Part shown: positions 37,567 through 47,146 of the stretch, piece after piece
How positions within the stretch are numbered: position 1 is the first letter of the stretch
How the letters are laid out: each line of letters opens with the position of its first letter
From: Aquimarina sp. AU474
GTDB taxonomy: Bacteria > Bacteroidota > Bacteroidia > Flavobacteriales > Flavobacteriaceae
Assembly (NCBI RefSeq): GCF_900312815.1
Contig: NZ_OMPE01000008.1
Span: 496,001-560,000 of the forward strand
Length of the DNA: 64,000 nucleotides
Reading direction: 5' to 3'
The notes under the pieces: model-generated
Database searches by the model: none
Seen by the model: the letters and a program-made list of their open reading frames with translations, nothing else
What the model was told of the DNA's origin: nothing
Position numbers and translations under genes: made by a program

Positions 37567-38559
37567 TTATGAATCTAGAATTGAATTTATTTTGTCATCA
37601 TCAGAAGCATTATTTGCATCAGTAGATAATTCATTCTCTCTTTTTTCTAGAATGTAGATGTTTTCATCTGCGACATCTCCTAACGATGGGCTAGAAATAG
37701 AATATTTATAAATAGACATTCTTGAAGGTGATTTTTCGCCGACAAAGTTCAATGTTACCATGACTTCGTTGTTATTTTGAGTCAATAACCTTGAAGGAAC
37801 TACTAATCTAAAATCTCCAGATATTGGTCGACCATGACTTATTATTTCTTCTGAATTATCATAAAAGCCATTGTATCTTCCATCATTAATAATGATAACT
37901 CCAGGTCCAGCGATTATTGTATAAGTTAAATTTAAATCATTAATATACTTAGATGAGTTGTAAATCAATTTACGTAAGTAAAGGATGTAATTATGTCCAT
38001 CTGTTTCTATTTGCTTTAACCTTATGTGCCCCCTTATTAATGGAAAGTTAATACTCTTCATCATAGCCTCTATTAAATAATGTGGTGCTATCTTAGTTTG
38101 ACCATCTAATCTAATATGGTAGTTATTTTTAAATTGATGTGGTTTTTGGTTACTTTTTTCAATTTCTATTATAAATATAGAATATCCACTTGGGGCATCT
38201 AATTTCTGGACTCTAATTCCAGTAGCTAATGGTATAATAAGACTTGATATTTTGTTAACTAATCTGTCTCTATCTAAAGGTGTATCAAAAGGAGTTAAAA
38301 CTCCTGCCGCTGATGTATTACCTTGAACATCTCTAGTTTCAACTGGAGCTCCCCAAATAACAATCCCACCTTCAGAATTTAATAAACCGCAAATGGCTTT
38401 AAATACTGCATTTTCTTTGTCGGAATGATTTCCTTGAGATGGATATGATTTAAACTCTAAACTTAAAGTTTCTTCTTTTTCTTCATTAAAAAACTGGACT
38501 ATATCATCATATTCTAAATCATATAGGTCTTTGCTAAAAAAAGTTTGTGAATAGCTCAT
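37567..38559 (-). CDS. Schlafen/AlbA_2-domain protein
   Basis: 330 residues. Residues ~15-150 match the AlbA_2 (divergent AAA-4/Schlafen-type) domain: LSLEFKSYPS, a KAICGLLNSEGGIVIWGA segment, LVNKISSLIIPLATGI, and IFIIEIEKSNQKPHQFKNNYHIR, ending in the usual conserved YHIR-type strand. The C-terminal ~180 residues are unassigned beta-rich sequence. Such proteins bind nucleic acids, and several occur in defence loci. It is divergent from the nuclease-like gene at 38796 and sits between structured repeats, so the two may be one module. Function is unknown. Confidence 0.75.
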   Translation of the reverse strand: MSYSQTFFSKDLYDLEYDDIVQFFNEEKEETLSLEFKSYPSQGNHSDKENAVFKAICGLLNSEGGIVIWGAPVETRDVQGNTSAAGVLTPFDTPLDRDRLVNKISSLIIPLATGIRVQKLDAPSGYSIFIIEIEKSNQKPHQFKNNYHIRLDGQTKIAPHYLIEAMMKSINFPLIRGHIRLKQIETDGHNYILYLRKLIYNSSKYINDLNLTYTIIAGPGVIIINDGRYNGFYDNSEEIISHGRPISGDFRLVVPSRLLTQNNNEVMVTLNFVGEKSPSRMSIYKYSISSPSLGDVADENIYILEKRENELSTDANNASDDDKINSILDS

Positions 38560-38795
38560 AATGTTAAATTAATTTTTTCTCATTTATTTTATTCAGGTGA
38601 TCATATTATGTAAAATTGTCACATTACATTATTGTTTTCTATAATCAATATTACAAAATGTGCTTAAGATTTATAGTACAATTTATTCATAAATAATACT
38701 TTTATGTTTTTACAATTAATAAATGCATTTTTACAAAATGGACACAACAAAGGTTTATGATTTTTATGAACTGAACAAAGTAATGCATCTCCATT

Positions 38796-41444
38796 ATGAT
38801 AATTAGTAATTATAATATATTGCCATTAACAAATGACAAATTGTTTGAGCAATTTGTATGCGATTTTTTCAATGAGTTACATAATACTAATTCATTTCAA
38901 TTATATGGTACTTCCGGACAAAATCAAAATGGAATAGATATAATTTCATTTGAAAAGGAGATTGTAATACAATGCAAAGCAAAGAATATAGCTAGGCTTG
39001 ATAATAAGATAAGACAAGAGCTAGAAAGCGGTTTAATTTCTGATTTAAATAAATTCTTAGAATATAAAAAGAAAAAAGCACACTCTCTTAACAAGTTTGT
39101 TTTTGCCACAACTTGGAGAAATGACACCCATCTGATAGATAAATGTAATGAATTATCTAAAGAAAAAGCTATTTGTGTAGAATATTGGAGTTGGGATAGG
39201 TTAACTGAAAATTTGAGTGAATCTTTATTCAAAAAATACTTTTCTTATTTCAAGAAGCTAAATAAGAATTATTACAAGAGCAGTGATGAAATAAGTGTTG
39301 TTTGCTCAATTAATGTTGACCGCAGTAAACCAATTTTAAATCAAACATATGACTACCTAAGTCAAAAATTTGATGATATAAATGTTTTACCATCGAATAT
39401 GTTTATTGGTGAGTACCCTTTTAAAAATGAAAAAAGAGATTCCTTTTATAGACAAGATTTCACCTTACATATAGTGAATGAAGAACTTGTTAGATTGTTC
39501 AAATCATTTAAAATTGAAGATGATACACTAGTTAATAATTTTGATACAGACAATTCATTTAAAAAAGCAAACTTCATTGTTAAAACATTAACTCAAAATC
39601 ACATTTTTAATGTACAAGGGAATACTGCTGACACATTCAAGACAATAAGAGTTTTGAATAAAAACGAAAAAAACAAAAAGTTAGATATTTTTGAGAGATT
39701 TAAGTTTGCAGAAGTTTATGGTTCACTGTCAAAAATTGAAGAGACAAATCTTGAAGCGAATCTTGAACTTGGATATTTTTACTACAAAATAGGAGATTTA
39801 TTGGTGTCCAAAGATTACTTCTTAAAAGCTAAGGACATTGCCGAAAAGGAAAATAAAGAAATATCATTTTTGATTTGCAATCATAACCTCTATCATCTAG
39901 GGAGACTAATCGATTTCAGATTTTGGGATTTAGATAATAAGAAGCACATTGTTTCCAGTCTAAAAGATCATAACATTGAGGAAATTAAGGTACGTAAAGT
40001 TAACGAACCAATTAAAAAACTGTTATTAAACAATGCTTTTTTCTTGAATGCTCAAAATGCAATAAGGCAGCGCAAAGAGAAAATAGTAGAAAAATATTTT
40101 AGTTATTTAAGGGGAGGTCGAAGTTCTTCAAACTTTGACTGGAATATTCTCTATGAATATGCTACCCTTCATGCTTTCTTAAACAAAAACTATGTTATTT
40201 TTGATGTTTATTCAGATTACGAAAATGTAATACATGATTTAATTGAGAGTGTGTTTGCGTCTTACTCAATACGTAATGGCCAAGACAGAGTAGTTAGAAT
40301 AGATGATTATTTGTTAAATCATATAATACTTTATGCTCAAACTGTCGAGATAGAAAAATATATTAAACGCTTTTATCTCTATAAACTAGAATACACAGCA
40401 ACTTCAAATGAAGGAGATGATTTTGTTACTTTGTTCAATAATTTTCTTGGCAATGATTTTTTACAATTTAAAAATGCTTTAAATAATGTTTGTGCAGAAG
40501 CTAGAGATAAATTTTGGAATCAATCATCAAGGTATTTTAATAATATGATTCTTTTGCTTGGTATCCTTGATTTTGATAAGAACAAAACCAATCAACTTGC
40601 CAAGAAAACAATTAAACATATTGAAAATTGCTTAAATTATTTTAAAAGCGGGCATGCGAATTTAACCAATAAGTATGTTTACCAATTTTTCATTAGAAAA
40701 CATAAACTGATAGATTCTACGGTTTTAAAGCAATTGATACTTTTTGCATATAAAAAAGAGAATTTTTATCTAGTTGAATACTTTGAAGATTTAAGCCATC
40801 AATTAAGAGAAACCGAAAGAAAATTGAATTTTACAGAAAATCAATTTCGAAATATAATTTTGCCATTTGTTAAAGGAAAATTAGATAGTAGAAAATTCTC
40901 AAATTATGATGACAATGTACTATACCTGTACGATTTGTTAAATGAATCACAACAAGAACATATCTCTAATCTGTATTTAAACGAATTAGATAAACAGTTT
41001 GATTATAATTTATACTATTTGTTAGTTATATACAATATTATTGAAATTAACTATAATGATAATTTGAATAAGTTCCTTGGGACTATTAATATTTCAGAAG
41101 AAAAGTCGGTTAATAGGGATATATTTAATGAACCTCCAAAATATAACCGTTATGCTAAATTGGACAGTTTAGCTAATATGTGTTTTAAATGCGATATTAA
41201 TCTGCAAGAACCTCGCTTTTCTAAATTTAAAAAAACCAACTCTTATTACCGCTGGCTTTTCGATATAGACAATTATAATTACAAAAAAGAGTTTGACCCA
41301 TATTGGATAAGTGAATATCAAACTAAGTTTTATAAAGAACACTTTAAAAAGTCGAAAATCCTGAAATCCAATGTCCTGAAAAGTTTACAAAACAATTTTG
41401 ATATTAAACTCGAAAAAATATTCCTTAACACTTTTTCGGTATAG
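38796..41444 (+). CDS. Large protein with PD-(D/E)xK nuclease-like N-terminus and helical body
   Basis: 882 residues. Residues ~10-130 show a restriction-endonuclease/Mrr-type pattern: Glu18 in KLFEQFV, Asp48 in NQNGIDII, and Gln59-Cys-Lys61 in EIVIQCKAK, followed by a helical segment and KFVFATTWR. The remaining ~740 residues are mainly helical, with TPR-like stretches near 320-370 (ANLELGYFYYKIGDLLVSKDYFLKA), and have no visible Walker A motif. A nuclease effector joined to a helical sensor without an NTPase is unusual. Its neighbours are an AlbA_2-domain protein and, past a repeat, Gabija. A defence role is inferred from domain and context. Codon use is strongly AT-rich. Confidence 0.7.
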   Translation: MIISNYNILPLTNDKLFEQFVCDFFNELHNTNSFQLYGTSGQNQNGIDIISFEKEIVIQCKAKNIARLDNKIRQELESGLISDLNKFLEYKKKKAHSLNKFVFATTWRNDTHLIDKCNELSKEKAICVEYWSWDRLTENLSESLFKKYFSYFKKLNKNYYKSSDEISVVCSINVDRSKPILNQTYDYLSQKFDDINVLPSNMFIGEYPFKNEKRDSFYRQDFTLHIVNEELVRLFKSFKIEDDTLVNNFDTDNSFKKANFIVKTLTQNHIFNVQGNTADTFKTIRVLNKNEKNKKLDIFERFKFAEVYGSLSKIEETNLEANLELGYFYYKIGDLLVSKDYFLKAKDIAEKENKEISFLICNHNLYHLGRLIDFRFWDLDNKKHIVSSLKDHNIEEIKVRKVNEPIKKLLLNNAFFLNAQNAIRQRKEKIVEKYFSYLRGGRSSSNFDWNILYEYATLHAFLNKNYVIFDVYSDYENVIHDLIESVFASYSIRNGQDRVVRIDDYLLNHIILYAQTVEIEKYIKRFYLYKLEYTATSNEGDDFVTLFNNFLGNDFLQFKNALNNVCAEARDKFWNQSSRYFNNMILLLGILDFDKNKTNQLAKKTIKHIENCLNYFKSGHANLTNKYVYQFFIRKHKLIDSTVLKQLILFAYKKENFYLVEYFEDLSHQLRETERKLNFTENQFRNIILPFVKGKLDSRKFSNYDDNVLYLYDLLNESQQEHISNLYLNELDKQFDYNLYYLLVIYNIIEINYNDNLNKFLGTINISEEKSVNRDIFNEPPKYNRYAKLDSLANMCFKCDINLQEPRFSKFKKTNSYYRWLFDIDNYNYKKEFDPYWISEYQTKFYKEHFKKSKILKSNVLKSLQNNFDIKLEKIFLNTFSV

Positions 41445-41490
41445 CAATGACCCAAGTAACTAAGATCACTATGAAATAGAATCACTGTAG

Positions 41491-41597
41491 GATATTTTAC
41501 ATAATATAACATTATAGCTATCAAATGGCATAACAACTAGATATAATCCAAATATGATATTTGTACTATAATGTACTTGCGTTATGTCACTTTGCTT
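41491..41597 (+). repeat. Structured palindromic element, copy B (attC-like)
   Basis: GGATATTTTACATAATATAA, ending in ACATTATAG, at the left is the counterpart of the 37228 and 47118 sequences. GTACTATAATGTACTTGC then GTTATGT closes it at the right. The interior is only about 40 bases, much shorter than in copies A and H. It separates the two gene modules of the island. Confidence 0.6.
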
Positions 41598-41735
41598 TGG
41601 TCAAAAGCAAAGTTTTCTTGTACCCATTTCCTTTAAAAGTTTTCTAACGAAATGTTCCTTTAAAAAAGGTAATGGAACACTTATTATGCGAGCCGACGAG
41701 AGGAGGGGAGTGTAATGTGTGTGGAATGGAAAAGA
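41598..41735 (+). repeat. Dispersed intergenic element (copy B, best preserved)
   Basis: ACTTTGCTTT and AAAAGCAAAGT form a hairpin. CTAACGAAATGTTCC, then AAAAAAGGTAATGGAAC (a GTTCC/GGAAC stem), then ATTATGCGAGCCGACG and the GGAGGGGAGTG tail follow. The 423-base gap 41445-41867 holds this element and copy B of the structured repeat, and no gene. The next gene starts 133 bases later. Confidence 0.65.
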
Positions 41736-41867
41736 AATAGACGCTTTAATGACATATCGACATCCTTTACCTGTATTATTTGAATTTCTGTCATTGATTT
41801 TGCTAAAAGTTAAATGAATCATCGATTGGTCTAACCTTTGAGGTCAAGAAACCAAATAAATAGCCAT

Positions 41868-42515
41868 ATGTCTAGTGTAATTGTTTTAGGAACTGCTCAT
41901 TCAGAAGGTGGAGCTTGTACATCTGAAGAATTATATAAAATTATTCAGGAAATCAATCCCGAGGTGATTTTTTGTGAGTTTTCAGCTGAAAAATTACCTC
42001 TATATATAAAGAGAACTGATGTTATTACTCCAGAAATGGAGGTTATTAAAAAAATAATTAGGGAAAAATCTATTGAAATAGTTCCTATTGATGTGAATAA
42101 TGATCCTTTTGACGGTCGCCTTGAAAGTATGTTTGAATTGATTAAAAGAAAAATGAAGGTATATTCAAATGCATCTAATATGATATTAAATGAAACGTTT
42201 TCTAATGGATTCTTTTTTTTAAACAGTACTGAGAGCGACAAAATATTTAGAGATAAAAATTCTATGGAAAGATACTTCATAGATAAGGTGAACAATCAAG
42301 AGTTATCAGAATTCTATTCGGAATGGTTGAAATGGAATGACCTACGAGAAAATCAATGGATTAATCTTATTCATAACTACTTTAAAATAAATAAACCTAA
42401 AAAGGCAGTGTTTTTTGTTGGCGCTGGACACAGATATCGATTAATAGATAAGATTAAAAATATAGAAGATAGTAATGAGCCTTTTTTGAATTGGGATTTT
42501 TTTCATTTCCAATGA
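41868..42515 (+). CDS. TraB/PrgY-like domain protein
   Basis: 215 residues from the ATG at 41868 (an upstream TTG at 41838 is a weak alternative). The motifs fit the TraB/TIKI/ChaN-like superfamily: VIVLGTAHSEGG at the start (GxxH), INPEVIFCEFS with the following Glu, and FFVGAGHRYRLIDKI near the end (GxxH and following basic residues). Family members are putative metal-dependent hydrolases, and some shut down peptide pheromones. It sits between the nuclease-like module and Gabija. A role in defence is only suggested by position. Confidence 0.6.
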   Translation: MSSVIVLGTAHSEGGACTSEELYKIIQEINPEVIFCEFSAEKLPLYIKRTDVITPEMEVIKKIIREKSIEIVPIDVNNDPFDGRLESMFELIKRKMKVYSNASNMILNETFSNGFFFLNSTESDKIFRDKNSMERYFIDKVNNQELSEFYSEWLKWNDLRENQWINLIHNYFKINKPKKAVFFVGAGHRYRLIDKIKNIEDSNEPFLNWDFFHFQ

Positions 42516-42520
42516 AAATC

Positions 42521-42617
42521 ACGACAACGATATGAGAGTAGGGGAATGTGTGAATGGAATGGGAATATTTCCCTTAACTTTTATGTAGAAGTAAGGGTTT
42601 CCCGTAATCGGTTACGG
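42521..42617 (+). repeat. Partial intergenic element (copy G) and nested dyads ahead of Gabija
   Basis: 42521-42565 (CGATATGAGAGTAGGGGAAT...) matches copy F at 33181. It is followed by CCCTTA (42571-42576) with TAAGGG (42592-42597) and by CCGTAA-TCGG-TTACGG (42602-42617). These dyads lie about 115 bases before the gajA start and could belong to its promoter or to a transcript end. Confidence 0.45.
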
Positions 42618-42730
42618 AATTTAATTTCTATATTTGAGAGACTTCATTTTTTGAGTTAAAAATTACCCCGTACATTATATAAAAAAACAAAAATCTTATA
42701 GAAACCTGTATAAGACACAATTTCATATGT

Positions 42731-44773
42731 ATGAAAATAAAAAATGCGAGAATAAATAACTTTAGATTACTAAAAAATATAGAGTTATCATTTAACAACA
42801 AATCAACAGTAATAGTTGGACGAAATAACTCAGGTAAAACTTCGCTTACAGAAATATTTAGACGGTTTTTTTCAGAATCAAATTCTCAAAAATTCAAATT
42901 AGAGGATTTTAGTATTTCGGCTATTAGTGAATTTCGTCAAGCACTTTCAAGTAAATTAGCTGGTGAAGAAGATAATACTATTAGAGATTTATTTCCTAAA
43001 ATTGAATTAGAATTAGTTATTGATTATGATGATAATAAATCTGATTATGGAGTGTTGAGTGAATTTATTATTGATCTTGAAGAAAGTAATACAGAAGCTA
43101 TTATTAATATTAGTTACCAACTAAAAGAGGGTAAAATTAAAGCGTTTTTTCATGAATTAGATGATCCAAATCATGTAGATTTTTTGAGTGCTATTAGGGA
43201 AAGAATCTTAAAGTTTTTTACAACAGAAATCACTACTATTGATCCAATCGATAATACTAATATTACCAAAGTTGACCAAAGTAAATTGTTAGAACTTATT
43301 GGAGTAGACTTCATTAACGCCCAAAGAGGACTAGATGATATTACTCAAAGTGAAAAGGATGTGCTTGGAAAAATCTTGAGTAGTATTTTTAAAAGTGCTT
43401 CGCTAGAAAATGCTTCAGAAGATATGAAGGAAAAATCCAAAGCACTGAAAGACGAAGTTGATAAAATCCAAGATGTAGTTAATAAAGATTTAAAAGAAAA
43501 AATTGATGCACTCTTGCCTACTTTAGAAATATTTGGATATCCAGGTTTATCAGATCCAAATCTAACAACTAATACAACATTCAATGCTGAAACAATAGTA
43601 GAGAGTAACACTAAAATCTTGTATGATAAGGCAGATGGTATAACTTTGCCTGAAACCTATAACGGTCTTGGCTCAAGAAATTTGATATTCATTCTTTTTA
43701 AATTATTTGAATACTTCAGAAAATACCAATCCAATCCAATATTAATAAAGACTCATCTTGTTTTTATTGAAGAACCTGAAGCTCATTTGCACCCTCAAAT
43801 GCAAGAGGTTTTTATTTCTAAACTTTATAGTATTGCAGACACATTTTCTAACGATTTGAACAATGGCGTCAAATGGCCCGTACAGTTTGTTGTTAGTACT
43901 CATTCTACTCATATTGCTAACGAAGCTGATTTTGATACTATTCGTTACTTCTTGACAAAAAATGATGGCAATTTAACGGAAACTGAAGTCAAAGATTTAA
44001 AAGAAGCTTTTAAGACAGAAGAAGATAACGAGGACAAAGATTTTATTTATAAGTATTTAACACTTACAAAATCTGATCTATTTTTCTCGGATAAAGCAGT
44101 TTTGATTGAAGGAGCAACAGAAAGAATTTTAATGCCAAGCTTTATAAAAAAAATAGATAATGAATTAGAAAATAAACTAAGTAGTCAGTATTTGACTGTT
44201 TTAGAAGTTGGAGGTGCTTATGCACACCATTTTTATAAGTTTTTAGATTTTTTGAATTTAAAAACATTAATTATTACTGACTTAGATGCAACAGAACCCG
44301 TGAATACAGATAATGGAATACGACATAAAGCTTGTATAACTTCTATTGGTAAAGGCACAAGTAACACAGGATTAAAGAAATGGTTTGATAATTTATCAGA
44401 ACCAACTTCAGATACTGAGCCATCAATTTTGAATCAAATTCAACAAAAAACTTTTGCAGAAAAAGAATTAGGATCTAGGAGAATTTCCTATCAAATACCC
44501 GAGGGGGAGCATAATCCTTGTGGAAGAAGTTTTGAAGATGCATTTATGATTGCAAATAAAACACTTTTTGGAATTACTCAAAATGATAGAAATGCTATTG
44601 AAAACGAAGCTTACGAGCAAGCAGAAAAATTGAAAAATAAAAAGGCAAATTTTGCTTTGGAATATGCTTTAGAAAAAACGGAATGGAATATCCCTTTATA
44701 TATAAAAGAAGGTCTCACTTGGTTGTCAGAAAATGTTCTTACTAATCAAACAACTGAAGAAAATGACAACTAA
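42731..44773 (+). CDS. gajA: Gabija protein GajA, OLD-family ATPase/TOPRIM nuclease
   Basis: 680 residues. The AAA-type N-terminus has Walker A GRNNSGKT at 30-37 and a Walker B/signature region around FIEEPEAHLHPQ (about 343-354), with VVSTHSTHIAN after it. A TOPRIM domain follows: AVLIEGATERIL (Glu about 459) and LIITDLDATEP (Asp-x-Asp about 516-518). In characterised Gabija systems, GajA is a sequence-specific nicking endonuclease controlled by nucleotide levels. The partner helicase gene overlaps its 3' end by 11 bases, the standard Gabija order. It is longer than the best-known GajA (about 580 residues), mainly in the inserted helical region. Confidence 0.88.
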   Translation: MKIKNARINNFRLLKNIELSFNNKSTVIVGRNNSGKTSLTEIFRRFFSESNSQKFKLEDFSISAISEFRQALSSKLAGEEDNTIRDLFPKIELELVIDYDDNKSDYGVLSEFIIDLEESNTEAIINISYQLKEGKIKAFFHELDDPNHVDFLSAIRERILKFFTTEITTIDPIDNTNITKVDQSKLLELIGVDFINAQRGLDDITQSEKDVLGKILSSIFKSASLENASEDMKEKSKALKDEVDKIQDVVNKDLKEKIDALLPTLEIFGYPGLSDPNLTTNTTFNAETIVESNTKILYDKADGITLPETYNGLGSRNLIFILFKLFEYFRKYQSNPILIKTHLVFIEEPEAHLHPQMQEVFISKLYSIADTFSNDLNNGVKWPVQFVVSTHSTHIANEADFDTIRYFLTKNDGNLTETEVKDLKEAFKTEEDNEDKDFIYKYLTLTKSDLFFSDKAVLIEGATERILMPSFIKKIDNELENKLSSQYLTVLEVGGAYAHHFYKFLDFLNLKTLIITDLDATEPVNTDNGIRHKACITSIGKGTSNTGLKKWFDNLSEPTSDTEPSILNQIQQKTFAEKELGSRRISYQIPEGEHNPCGRSFEDAFMIANKTLFGITQNDRNAIENEAYEQAEKLKNKKANFALEYALEKTEWNIPLYIKEGLTWLSENVLTNQTTEENDN

Positions 44774-46511
44774 TAGTAAAAGTCCCGCTGAAATAGCATC
44801 GGAAGAAGCATTAGCCAAACTCTACAAAGCAATTGATGATAATCAATCTTTTAGGTTAGAAGCAGGAGCAGGAGCAGGAAAAACCTACTCATTAATTAAA
44901 GCGTTACAATACTTAATTGATAAAAAAGAAGCTACTTTTCTTAGAAAGAATCAAAAGATAGCTTGCATAACATATACAAACACAGCAAAGGAAGAAATAG
45001 AAGATAGAGTTGATAATAATCCTATTATCTATGCAGATACGATACACGCATTTAGTTGGAGCTTTTTAAGTGGATTTCAAAAAAGTATTAGAGAATTTAT
45101 CCCTTCTATCAATGATAGATGGGAAAATCGAATTGAAGAAGCTGGTGGATTAAACAATCAAGTTGTCAAATATGATTTGGGTTATCCCAAAGCTACAAAC
45201 AGTGAAATTTTATTACATCACGATGATGTAATAAAAATTATGGTTCATCTTTTATCAAAAGAAAAATTTAAAAGTTTATTAATCGACCGATTTCCTATAA
45301 TCTTAATTGATGAATATCAGGATACTAACACGGAACTAGCAGACACCATTGTAAGCCAATTAATTGATTCTGAATATAGCATTATGATCGGATTATTTGG
45401 AGACCATTGGCAAAAGATATATGGTTCTAATGCTTGCGGTTTAATCGAAAATGAAAACATTAGTGAAATTGGTAAAAATGCTAATTTTAGGTCTGAAAAA
45501 AATATAGTTCACGCATTAAATAGAATGAGACCAGATCTTCCTCAAAATGAGAAAGACACAAATTCGGAAGGAGAAATAAATGTATTTCATACTAATAATT
45601 TTGCAGGTGCTAGGAGAACTGAAAATCATTGGAATGGTGATTTACCTATTGAAGCATCAAAAACAAGTATTGAACAGGTAAAACAATTACTTACCCAAAA
45701 TGATTGGGAATTTGATTTTGAAAACACGAAAATATTAATGCTAACGAATAACGTTTTAGCCGAAGAGCAAGGGTATATAAATCTAGCTTCAGTTTTCAGC
45801 GATTCGGATGATTATTTAAAAATGAACGATCATTACATTAAGTTTTTTATAGATGTTTTAGAGCCAGTTTGTAGAGCCTTTGAAAATAAGAAATATGGAG
45901 AAATGTTTTCTGCATTAAACTCTAACACACCTAAATTGACTAATCAAAATGATAAATCAATTTGGAATTCAAACTTAAATCAACTGATAGAGGTTAGGAA
46001 GACTGGAACAATTGGAGAAGTACTTACGCTACTAAAAACTACATTACGACCAAGATTATCACCAAAAGTTGAAGAAAAAGAGTTGAAATTCGATAGAATT
46101 AAGCTTCTAGAAGAAGTTCCAGAAGAAGAGAAATCGTTTATTTCTAAAATTGAAAATTTAAAGGAGATAAGCTATAAGGATGTTATAAATTTATTTGAAT
46201 ACATAAATAACAATACACCTTTTTCTACTAAACACGGAATTAAAGGAAAAGAATTCAACAATGTTCTTGTAATAGCGGGTAGAGGATGGAATCACTATAA
46301 TTGGGATCAGTTTTTAACATGGCACAATACAGCAATTCCTTCAGGAAGAGAGAATGCTTATGAAAGAAATAGAAATTTATTCTACGTTTGTTGTTCGCGT
46401 CCCAAAAAGAGATTAGCAATTCTTTTTACACAAGAACTATCTCGAAATTCTTTAGAAACACTTTCTAATTGGTTTGGGGAAGAAAATTTAAATCCGTTAG
46501 TATTAAGTTGA
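44763..46511 (+). CDS. gajB: Gabija protein GajB, UvrD/Rep-type helicase
   Basis: 582 residues from the ATG at 44763 (MTTNSKSPAEIAS...), which overlaps gajA by 11 bases; an ATG 30 bases earlier is possible. Superfamily 1A motifs are visible: motif I AGAGAGKTYSLIKAL (about 34-48), motif Ia TYTNTAKEEI, motif II ILIDEYQDTNTE (about 179-190), motif III LFGDHWQKIYG, and motif VI YVCCSRPKKRL near residue 545. In Gabija, GajB joins GajA in a large complex and consumes nucleotides on sensing DNA ends. The gene is the last in the island before repeat H. Confidence 0.88.
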   Translation: MTTNSKSPAEIASEEALAKLYKAIDDNQSFRLEAGAGAGKTYSLIKALQYLIDKKEATFLRKNQKIACITYTNTAKEEIEDRVDNNPIIYADTIHAFSWSFLSGFQKSIREFIPSINDRWENRIEEAGGLNNQVVKYDLGYPKATNSEILLHHDDVIKIMVHLLSKEKFKSLLIDRFPIILIDEYQDTNTELADTIVSQLIDSEYSIMIGLFGDHWQKIYGSNACGLIENENISEIGKNANFRSEKNIVHALNRMRPDLPQNEKDTNSEGEINVFHTNNFAGARRTENHWNGDLPIEASKTSIEQVKQLLTQNDWEFDFENTKILMLTNNVLAEEQGYINLASVFSDSDDYLKMNDHYIKFFIDVLEPVCRAFENKKYGEMFSALNSNTPKLTNQNDKSIWNSNLNQLIEVRKTGTIGEVLTLLKTTLRPRLSPKVEEKELKFDRIKLLEEVPEEEKSFISKIENLKEISYKDVINLFEYINNNTPFSTKHGIKGKEFNNVLVIAGRGWNHYNWDQFLTWHNTAIPSGRENAYERNRNLFYVCCSRPKKRLAILFTQELSRNSLETLSNWFGEENLNPLVLS

Positions 46512-46936
46512 TAACATTATGTAAAATAGAACCTAAAAGCTCGAAAACGGCCTCAGAAAACTTTGGCTCAAACAATAGGCAAAGAAGCGTTTATATTTTA
46601 GAGGTCTAGCAATACATATTCTTAATATTTACAAAGTTTAAGGCTAGTTCAAAGCAATCTTAATCAGTTACAATGTTTTCTAAAATATAGCGACTGCGCC
46701 GTACATTGTTTCCATAGTTTTGTGCAGCCTTGATTTTTTGTTTCCCAGCCGCATCGTCTCGCTCAAAGTATACTTTGCCGTATCAAGGAAAAAGATAATG
46801 CAAACTCTTAGAAAGTTTAATCTGTGTTCAGCATATAGCATGTGCATAGAAATTATCTCGTTAAAGTAATTTTATGCTTATGCGGCAACGTCACGAGAAT
46901 CGCGTAAAAACTTTTTTCACGTAGGAATGTTCAAAT
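46512..46936 (+). other. Gene-free spacer after Gabija
   Basis: No credible ORF. It opens with ATTATGTAAAATAGAAC (46524-46540), which recurs at 47287-47303; the two copies are direct repeats about 760 bases apart that bracket repeat H. The rest may be a decayed cassette. Confidence 0.5.
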
Positions 46937-47146
46937 ACGTGATTTATAATACACCTAAAAGTTTTGCTTTTTTTTGATCTCGCTAATCATTTCGAAGATT
47001 CTCAATCTTCAAAACAATTCCGTACATAACGGCAAAGTCTTAATCGCTAAGAATCGCATATTTGAAAATTTCTGTACATAGTACAGAATATTCGATTTAG
47101 TAAGAAGGCTTCTGGGATATTTTACATAGTATTACATTATAGCTAC
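46937..47146 (+). repeat. Right direct repeat bounding the defence island
   Basis: Direct copy of 37084-37256, with a ~35-base insertion after CGAAGATTCTCAATC. The last 56 bases are identical to the left copy. The two lie about 9.9 kb apart in the same orientation. Confidence 0.85.
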
